DNA of 7,205 bases. Origin: Deltaproteobacteria bacterium. Its GTDB lineage: Bacteria > Desulfobacterota > Desulfovibrionia > Desulfovibrionales > Desulfovibrionaceae. Below are positions 1-3,838 of the stretch, piece by piece. Where the stretch lies: NCBI GenBank assembly GCA_020861205.1, contig JAJBSY010000206.1, positions 1 through 7,205 on the forward strand, read 5' to 3'. Under the pieces are notes generated by a model. It saw nothing but the letters and a program-made list of their open reading frames with translations, had not been told where the DNA came from and did no database searches. Numbering within the stretch: position 1 is the stretch's first letter; every line of letters starts with the position of its first letter. The translations under genes and the position numbers were made by a program.

Positions 1-1
1 G

Positions 2-175
2 GAAGAGGCGGCGCAGGCGAAAAAAAATAAGGCGCTGTTCGAGATGCAGCTCAAGGCGGTTATCGATGACCACCTGCGTCTGCTGCCCATGAACCGGACG
101 GAATCCGCGAGCCTTGAAGCGGCGAGGCGCAAACTCGCCGGACTCTCCCCGGAAGCGGCGTCAAAAGAGGCATGA
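2..175 (+). CDS. C-terminal 57 residues of a probable DivIVA-like protein (5' truncated)
   Basis: An open frame enters from the left edge and ends at TGA 173-175. The visible tail is rich in Glu, Ala, Lys and Arg. It includes a helical stretch reading FEMQLKAVIDDHLRLL, followed by a Leu/Ala/Arg-rich end. That stretch resembles the conserved end of the DivIVA coiled coil in many bacteria (a 'F-x-x-x-L-x-x-h-h-x-x-H-L-x-L-L' pattern). DivIVA proteins are cytoplasmic, self-assembling coiled coils that bind curved membrane and recruit division or envelope proteins. The adjacent DUF167 gene supports the call, since YggU-type genes are often found beside yggT and divIVA. The diagnostic N-terminal membrane-binding part is outside the window, so another coiled-coil protein cannot be excluded. 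The stop overlaps the next start (ATGA, 172-175), which indicates translational coupling. Confidence 0.6.
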   Translation, partial: EEAAQAKKNKALFEMQLKAVIDDHLRLLPMNRTESASLEAARRKLAGLSPEAASKEA

Positions 176-495
176 ACGATCGGACGAACCCGCCGTCATG
201 GGCCAGGCCCTTGGCGGACAACAGCTGGCGGCTGCTTGTCTATGTGCAGCCGGGCGCGAAAAAGAACGAGGTCGCCGGAGAGATGGACGGGAGATTGCGC
301 CTGCGCATAGCCGCCCAGGCCGTTGACAACAAGGCGAACAAGGCGCTTATGGCGTTTGTGGCGGCCCTTCTGGGCGTCAGACCCAACCGGGTAAGCCTGG
401 AAGCGGGTGATACCTCGCGGAAAAAAACGCTCAGGGTATTTGATTTACCGGAATTTGACTGGAACGCGTTAGGCGTTCCGGATGTACCATCCTAG
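172..495 (+). CDS. DUF167 / YggU family protein (UPF0235)
   Basis: This 107-residue protein is the usual size for DUF167. Hallmarks are present in order: a beta strand leading to VQPGAKKNEV (about residues 25-34), GRLRLRIAAQAVDNKANKAL (40-59, matching the family's 'L-R-I-x-A-x-P-V-D-x-K-A-N-x-x-L'), and LEAGDTSRKKTL (76-87, matching the 'G-x-x-S-R-x-K' turn). The usual Pro before Val-Asp is Ala-Gln-Ala here, a mild variation. The family is a small soluble alpha/beta fold of uncertain biochemical role, often linked to YggT and DivIVA genes. The ATG overlaps the upstream stop as ATGA. No well-spaced Shine-Dalgarno is seen (AGAGG at 166-170 is only one base away), so initiation probably relies on coupling to the upstream gene. 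No membrane segment or signal peptide is visible. Confidence 0.88.
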   Translation: MNDRTNPPSWARPLADNSWRLLVYVQPGAKKNEVAGEMDGRLRLRIAAQAVDNKANKALMAFVAALLGVRPNRVSLEAGDTSRKKTLRVFDLPEFDWNALGVPDVPS

Positions 496-497
496 CA

Positions 498-503
498 AAG
501 GAG
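498..503 (+). promoter_or_regulatory. Ribosome binding site that fixes the DUF465 start
   Basis: AAGGAG lies eight bases before the ATG at 512. The same frame has an earlier ATG at 482, but that one lies inside the end of the DUF167 gene, has no Shine-Dalgarno, and would add ten residues unlike the family. The 512 start is therefore preferred. Confidence 0.8.
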
Positions 504-511
504 AGTGTGCC

Positions 512-739
512 ATGGACCAAAGAGAACGTGAACTGCTGGAAAAGTACGCCCCGCAGGACGAAGAACTCCGCGCGCTTCAGGGTGAACACACCCTGTATGA
601 CAAGCAGCTTGAAAAGCTGGAAAGCAAGCCCTACCGTACGCCCGCCGAAGATGTCCAGGTAAAGCAGCTCAAGAAGCAGAAGCTTGAAGTCAAGACCAAG
701 ATGGTCGCCATCCTGGAAAAATACGCCCGCGAGGCGTGA
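512..739 (+). CDS. DUF465 (YdcH-like) small coiled-coil protein
   Basis: This is a 75-residue, highly charged, all-helical protein. It has the DUF465 pattern: a first helix (ERELLEKYAPQDEELRALQGEHTLYDKQLEKLE, about residues 5-37), the turn SKPYRTPAEDVQVKQLKKQKLEVK (38-61; the family shows 'S-x-x-x-x-T-P-E-E-E-x-E-h-K-x-L-K-K-x-K-L'), and a second helix to the end. Such proteins probably form helical hairpins or coiled coils. Their role is unknown, and I infer none beyond a structural or scaffolding nature. There is no signal peptide or membrane segment. It starts 16 bases after the DUF167 stop with a strong Shine-Dalgarno, so it is probably the last gene of the same transcript, ahead of the terminator at 789-820. 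Confidence 0.85.
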   Translation: MDQRERELLEKYAPQDEELRALQGEHTLYDKQLEKLESKPYRTPAEDVQVKQLKKQKLEVKTKMVAILEKYAREA

Positions 740-788
740 GCGATCCATATCCGGCATGGTTCACGGAAAACAATCCCATGCCCCTTTT

Positions 789-820
789 CCCGCCGGTTGT
801 CACCCCGGCGGGTTGTTTTT
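789..820 (+). terminator. Rho-independent terminator closing the DivIVA-DUF167-DUF465 unit
   Basis: CCCGCCGG (789-796) pairs perfectly over 8 bp with CCGGCGGG (805-812) around an 8-base loop, followed by TTGTTTTT (813-820). It lies 49 bases after the DUF465 stop. The reverse strand has no T run after the stem, so it acts for + strand transcription. Confidence 0.9.
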
Positions 821-856
821 GGAACGCGCTCCCCCGGGGCAATGCCACAATCCGAC

Positions 857-956
857 TTCAGACCAGGAAGGCCTGTTCCGCGCCGCGTGTATCATCACAC
901 ATAAACTTCGCGGCGGGACGTGCCTGGCGGAGTATCAAGCAAATTGAGGCAGTCCC
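857..956 (+). repeat. Intergenic element copy 1 (partner of 3601-3704)
   Basis: Short blocks recur in the same order in both copies: TTCAGAC (857), TTCCGC (876), GTATCA (889), CGCGGC (909), GCCTG (922), then the 3' core AAGCAAATTGAGGCA plus TCCC (937-956). The core is identical at 19 of 20 positions. GCCTG is exactly 15 bases before the core in each copy. A TTGAC box follows 14 bases after the core here and 15 bases after it in copy 2. CGCGGC can pair with GCC and GCG downstream (909-929) to form a short bulged hairpin. No terminal inverted repeats or target duplications are seen. It could be a regulatory region shared by two operons, a small RNA or leader family, or a decayed dispersed repeat. 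Confidence 0.6.
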
Positions 957-970
957 TTCCCGGCCGCACC

Positions 971-999
971 TTGACCCGGCCATTCAAGCTCGGTATTAT
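971..999 (+). promoter_or_regulatory. Sigma70-type promoter for rfbD-lpxB-TPR
   Basis: TTGACC (971-976) and TATTAT (994-999) are separated by the ideal 17 bases, each matching consensus at five of six positions. A start point near 1006 would give a leader of about 100 bases. The promoter lies downstream of a terminator and upstream of the first gene of the next operon, where one is expected. Confidence 0.7.
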
Positions 1000-1056
1000 T
1001 CCCGCTTCGGTCAATGCCGGATAGCCGCATTGTCCGTAACCCGCGCCCGCCCGGCA

Positions 1057-1080
1057 ACCGTTCTCTCCCGAGACAACGGT
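1057..1080 (+). other. Hairpin in the rfbD 5' leader
   Basis: ACCGTT (1057-1062) pairs with AACGGT (1075-1080). Inside a C/C mismatch, TCT can pair with AGA around CCCG. It sits 26 bases before the ATG and is not followed by a T run, so it is not a terminator. It might be a leader stabiliser or simply chance pairing. Confidence 0.35.
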
Positions 1081-1106
1081 ATGCGCGCCAAGCCAAAGAG
1101 GATAGA

Positions 1107-1991
1107 ATGGATACGCTTGCCCCGGCAAAGCCCAAAATCATGATTCTGGGCGGCGTTTCAGGCCTTCTCGGCCAAGCCCTGGTGCGGACGGCCGCGCTCG
1201 GCGGGTATCCCGTCATCGCTTCCGCCAGAAACGACTTTGACCCCATGGATGCGGACAGCGTCGCCGCGTTTGTTGACGCGCATGTGCCGGATATCATTTG
1301 CAACACCATCGCGTATACCCAGGTCGACAAAGCCGAGGACGAGGAAGAGGAAGCCCTTAACGTAAACCGGCTCTTCCCCCGGATTCTCGGCCGCATTGTC
1401 AAGGACCGCCCGTCCATCTCTCTCCTCCATTGCAGCACGGACTTCGTTTTTAACGGCCGCAAGCGGGAGCCGTATGTTGAAACCGACGCCACTGCCCCGC
1501 TGAACGTTTACGGGCGCAGCAAGCTGGAAGGCGAAAACGCGCTTTTGGAGTTACAGCTTGAAAAGCTGTGCATCGTGCGCACGGCATGGCTGTTCGGTCC
1601 CGGGAAAAAAAACTTTGTCAGCACCATCCTCGGGCTGTGCGCCGAAGGAAAAAATCTCACCGTGGTCCACGACCAGATAGGTTCCCCGACCTATACCATG
1701 GACCTTGCCGCGTATTGCCTGCATCTCCTGGATGCGGGCGGCCGGGGCATCTTCCACATCACCAACGGCGGCCAGGCGTCCTGGTGCGAACTTGCTTCTG
1801 AAGCTACGCGGCTGGCGCAGCTTGAATGCCCGATCACCCCGATTCCCTCCGCGGAATACCCAATGAAGGCGGAACGGCCCGCTTATTCCGCGCTGGATTG
1901 TTCCAAATTCACGGCTGTAACCGGGATTACCCCCCGGCCCTGGCCGCAGGCCCTGGCGGATTATATTTTCGCGAACACGGACCACGGTTGA
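1107..1991 (+). CDS. rfbD: dTDP-4-dehydrorhamnose reductase (RmlD/RfbD)
   Basis: This enzyme catalyses the last step of dTDP-L-rhamnose synthesis, the NAD(P)H-dependent reduction of dTDP-4-keto-rhamnose in the cytosol, feeding O-antigen or other surface glycans. At 294 residues it is typical for the family. Visible motifs are the Rossmann nucleotide loop GGVSGLLGQAL (15-25), NTIAYTQVDKAE (66-77; family 'N-x-x-A-Y-T-x-V-D-x-A-E'), the catalytic Thr in STDFVFNG (110-117), and the YGRSKLEGE Tyr/Lys pair (Y135, K139). Also present are WLFGPGKKNFV (161-171), DQIGSPTYTMDLA (189-201) and RPAYSALDCSKF (257-268). The ATG at 1107 is chosen because AGAGGA lies just upstream and the Rossmann fold then begins at about residue 10. 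An in-frame ATG at 1014 would add 31 Arg/Pro-rich residues atypical of the family. rmlA, rmlB and rmlC are not in the window. A related extended-SDR sugar reductase is the main alternative. Confidence 0.88.
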   Translation: MDTLAPAKPKIMILGGVSGLLGQALVRTAALGGYPVIASARNDFDPMDADSVAAFVDAHVPDIICNTIAYTQVDKAEDEEEEALNVNRLFPRILGRIVKDRPSISLLHCSTDFVFNGRKREPYVETDATAPLNVYGRSKLEGENALLELQLEKLCIVRTAWLFGPGKKNFVSTILGLCAEGKNLTVVHDQIGSPTYTMDLAAYCLHLLDAGGRGIFHITNGGQASWCELASEATRLAQLECPITPIPSAEYPMKAERPAYSALDCSKFTAVTGITPRPWPQALADYIFANTDHG

Positions 1992-3118
1992 TGGACGGGA
2001 ACCCCCTCTGGATCAGCGCCGGCGAGCTTTCCGGCGACATGCACGGCGCGGCGCTGATGGCGGCCCTTCGCGACAGGGAGCCGTCCTTGTCCTTCGTCGG
2101 CATGGGCGGCCCGCATATGGTCCGGCAAACGGGCTTTACCCCGTTGTTTCGTATCGAGGAACTCTCGGTCATGGGGGCAACCGAGGTGCTCCGCCATCTG
2201 CCGCGCATCCTGAGCCTGCTCTCCCGGATAAAAACCGCATTGGCCGAACAGCGTCCGCGCGCCCTCATCGTTATCGACGCCCCTTCTTTTCATTTCAGGG
2301 TCATCAAGGCCGCGCGGGAATTGGGCATACCGGTCTATTACTATATCAGCCCCAAAGCCTGGGCCTGGAAGGAAAGCCGGGCGTTGTTCATCAAGGAAAA
2401 CGTCCGGCGGCTGATCAGCATTCTTCCCTTCGAGGTCCCCTTTTACAAAAAATTCGGCATGGATATCGACTACGTGGGCAACCCACTTGTGGACATGGTC
2501 AATTGGGACCGACTGCGACACATTACGCCGACCCCCGGCAGAATCGGCCTCCTGCCCGGCAGCCGGGAGCGCGAAATCGCTTCGCTCACGCCGGAATTCG
2601 GCAAGGCCGCGCGCATCCTGCTGCAAAAGCTCCCCCGTTTGTCCTTCCATATGGTTCGCGCGCCCGGCGTTCCCGAGGAAGCGCTGCTCTCGTTCTGGCC
2701 CGCGGACGTTCCCCTGGAGGTCTGCCCGCCCGACGACCGCTACGCGTTCATGCGCGGCTGCGAGATGCTCATCGCCGCGTCCGGCACCGTGACCCTGGAG
2801 GCCGCCCTTACCCGGACGCCTACCCTGGTGACCTACAAGGTTTCCCCTGTGACGTACGTGTTAGGCAGAACGTTTATAAAAGTTCCCTTTATCAGCCTTT
2901 CCAACCTCATCCTGGGCAAAGCGCTCTTTCCCGAATTGCTGCAAAGGGAGGCGGACGGGGAAAACATCGCGGCCAGGGCCCTGGAGTGGCTTGCCCCGGC
3001 GGGCGGCGCGCATCCCCTTGACGACGTTCGCTCTGAACTCGCCCACTTGCAATCCCAAATGGGCGAACCCGGCGCGACGCGGCGCGCGGCCGACATCATC
3101 CTGGAGGATTTGCCATGA
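1991..3118 (+). CDS. lpxB: Lipid-A-disaccharide synthase LpxB
   Basis: LpxB is a family GT19 glycosyltransferase at the inner face of the cytoplasmic membrane. It joins UDP-2,3-diacylglucosamine and lipid X to give the lipid A disaccharide. The 375-residue length is typical. Motifs seen are ISAGELSGDMHGA (8-20), FVGMGGPHM (35-43), ELSVMGATEVLRHL (57-70), VIDAPSF (94-100), YISPKAWAWK (118-127), ILPFEVPFYKKFG (144-156), YVGNPLVD (161-168), LLPGSREREI (187-196), AASGTVTLEAAL (263-274) and LFPELLQ (312-318). D96 and R192 align with E. coli residues I recall as important for activity (D98, R201). The usual Asp in 'A-P-D-F' is Ser99 here. The ATG overlaps the rfbD stop by one base (TGATG, 1989-1993) with no clear Shine-Dalgarno, so translation is probably coupled. 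A 55-residue in-frame extension into rfbD (ATG 1826) is rejected. Presence of lpxB supports an LPS-bearing Gram-negative host. Confidence 0.96.
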   Translation: MDGNPLWISAGELSGDMHGAALMAALRDREPSLSFVGMGGPHMVRQTGFTPLFRIEELSVMGATEVLRHLPRILSLLSRIKTALAEQRPRALIVIDAPSFHFRVIKAARELGIPVYYYISPKAWAWKESRALFIKENVRRLISILPFEVPFYKKFGMDIDYVGNPLVDMVNWDRLRHITPTPGRIGLLPGSREREIASLTPEFGKAARILLQKLPRLSFHMVRAPGVPEEALLSFWPADVPLEVCPPDDRYAFMRGCEMLIAASGTVTLEAALTRTPTLVTYKVSPVTYVLGRTFIKVPFISLSNLILGKALFPELLQREADGENIAARALEWLAPAGGAHPLDDVRSELAHLQSQMGEPGATRRAADIILEDLP

Positions 3119-3549
3119 CCGATCCCGATACCCTTTCCGAGGACATTCAGGACGCCCTCGAGGAACTCTGCGACCAGGGCAACGAAGCCATGGACGAAGG
3201 GGAGTTTCCGGAAGCCGTTTCCTTTTTCGAGCAGGCCCTTGAAATCCTGCCAGCCCCGGCGGAGGAATGGGAGCCCTACGGGTGGCTGCAAGCGGCTCTC
3301 GGCGACGCGTATTTCGGTATGCGCGACTATGGGACGGCGTTGGATTATTTTCAGAAAGCCTATGCCTTCGCCGGCCCCGAGGATGTGAACCCCTTCGTTC
3401 TTTTGCGCCTCGGACAATGCAGCCGCCACCTCGGCGATGCGAGGAACGCGACGGAGTACCTTCTGCGCGCGTATATGCTCGAAGGCGAGGCTATCTTCGA
3501 AGAGGACCCGGAAGATTTCGCGTTTCTGAAAGCGACGGCGACCCTCTAG
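3115..3549 (+). CDS. Small tetratricopeptide-repeat protein
   Basis: This 144-residue acidic protein is built almost wholly from three TPR-like helical pairs. They lie at about residues 16-46 (ending FPEAVSFFEQALEILP), 54-87 (LGDAYFGMRDYGTALDYFQKAY) and 91-124 (NPFVLLRLGQCSRHLGDA, then ATEYLLRAYMLEGE). The end is EAIFEEDPEDFAFLK. The NPF...LRLGQ...LGD...RAYMLEG...IFEEDP signature recalls a family of short bacterial TPR proteins that I remember as stand-alone genes, some near polymorphic-toxin loci; that recollection was not checked. TPRs bind protein partners, and no catalytic motif, signal peptide or membrane segment is seen. The start overlaps the lpxB stop as ATGA (3115-3118), with a strong GGAGG (3103-3107) seven bases upstream. 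It is therefore the last gene of the rfbD-lpxB transcript. Its function is unassigned. Confidence 0.85.
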   Translation: MTDPDTLSEDIQDALEELCDQGNEAMDEGEFPEAVSFFEQALEILPAPAEEWEPYGWLQAALGDAYFGMRDYGTALDYFQKAYAFAGPEDVNPFVLLRLGQCSRHLGDARNATEYLLRAYMLEGEAIFEEDPEDFAFLKATATL

Positions 3550-3600
3550 CCCTTTCCCGATCCGTCGCCGGCCGCTTTCCGGTAGTGCCCCCGGTTTGCC

Positions 3601-3704
3601 TTCAGACACGGAGCGCTTTTCCGCCCGAGCGAAGCGTATCAAAACTTACATGCGCGTCACGCGGCATGAGCCTGACGCGGCGTGAAGCAAATTGAGGCAC
3701 TCCC
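3601..3704 (+). repeat. Intergenic element copy 2 (partner of 857-956)
   Basis: It carries the same ordered blocks as copy 1: TTCAGAC (3601), TTCCGC (3619), GTATCA (3636), CGCGGC (3660), GCCTG (3670) and the core AAGCAAATTGAGGCA plus TCCC (3685-3704). A TTGAC box follows at 3720. Sequence between blocks is diverged, with gaps of a few bases. An additional TGCC about 14-15 bases before TTCAGAC in both copies may mark a longer element. It lies between the TPR gene and hyfB, so both copies sit upstream of the first gene of a + strand operon. Confidence 0.6.
3653..3679 (+). other. Hairpin within intergenic element copy 2
   Basis: CGCGTCA (3653-3659) pairs with TGACGCG (3673-3679), and inside it GGC (3663-3665) pairs with GCC (3670-3672) around the loop ATGA. 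A three-base bulge (3660-3662) sits on the left arm. No T run follows, so it is unlikely to be an intrinsic terminator. Copy 1 can form a related but weaker stem at the same place (909-929). Confidence 0.5.
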
Positions 3705-3719
3705 CGCTTTTCCTTTCCC

Positions 3720-3748
3720 TTGACGAATTTTACCGGCGGGAGTACACC
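3720..3748 (+). promoter_or_regulatory. Possible promoter for the hyf-like operon
   Basis: TTGACG (3720-3725) is a good -35 box and occupies the same place relative to the repeat core as the rfbD -35 box. At 17 bases the -10 position is TACACC (3743-3748), which is poor. TATCAT (3757-3762) is a better -10 sequence but lies too far away (31 bases). The promoter may therefore be weak or activator-dependent. No good sigma54 (-24/-12) site was found. Confidence 0.35.
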
Positions 3749-3757
3749 CCGCGTGGT
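3732..3757. promoter_or_regulatory. Operator-like dyad over the presumed hyf promoter
   Basis: ACCGGCGGG (3732-3740) is complementary to CCCGC (3748-3752) and, after one bulged base, TGGT (3754-3757), with seven bases between the arms. One G-U type pair is included. It spans the presumed -10 region, where a repressor site would be expected. No known regulator motif was recognised, and it could equally be an RNA hairpin. Confidence 0.35.
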
Positions 3758-3763
3758 ATCATC

Positions 3764-3816
3764 GGGTCGCGTTTTCGCAAATTCGCCGCGCTGTCCCGTT
3801 GCGACCTAATCGCGAC
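3764..3816 (+). other. Leader inverted repeats upstream of hyfB
   Basis: GGTCGC (3765-3770) can pair with GCGACC (3801-3806). The overlapping GTCGCG (3766-3771) can instead pair with CGCGAC (3811-3816). The two pairings exclude each other and lie 23 bases or more before the hyfB start. No riboswitch class is recognised, and no T run follows. Chance is possible in GC-rich DNA. Confidence 0.25.
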
Positions 3817-3838
3817 TACCAAACGGGGTGTTCCGGCT

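Larger units (their letters stand above)
821..1106. other. Non-coding region between the terminator and rfbD
   Basis: No convincing gene is present. Open frames crossing it also run through the terminator or the rfbD start and have no recognisable protein character. It contains a copy of the intergenic element (857-956), a sigma70-like promoter (971-999), and a leader of roughly 100 bases with a small hairpin (1057-1080). Nothing was recognised in 821-856. Confidence 0.7.

Noticed and set aside
1014..1106. Upstream ATG for rfbD adding 31 residues
   Set aside because: The extra residues are Arg/Pro-rich and atypical of RmlD, and the start lies almost on the predicted transcription start. The ATG at 1107 has an AGAGGA site.
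736..1143. 135-residue open frame over the intergenic region
   Set aside because: It runs through the intrinsic terminator, the promoter and the rfbD start, and has no coherent protein features.
1826..1990. Upstream in-frame ATG for lpxB
   Set aside because: It lies deep inside rfbD in another frame. LpxB motifs begin right after the ATG at 1991, and the resulting length matches the family.
3550..3600. Intrinsic terminator after the TPR gene
   Set aside because: No stem followed by a T run was found. Termination may be Rho-dependent, or there may be read-through into the hyf genes.
3754..3771. Sigma54 (-24/-12) promoter for hyf, as for some formate hydrogenlyase operons
   Set aside because: TGGTATCATCGGGTCGC lacks the GC at the right spacing. 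A similar near-match at 925-941 is off by one base.
3692..3838. TTG-initiated 49-residue N-terminal extension of HyfB
   Set aside because: It starts inside the repeat core, runs through the presumed promoter and leader, and is polar and unlike HyfB. The ATG at 3839 begins a hydrophobic helix and has a suitable GGGGTG.
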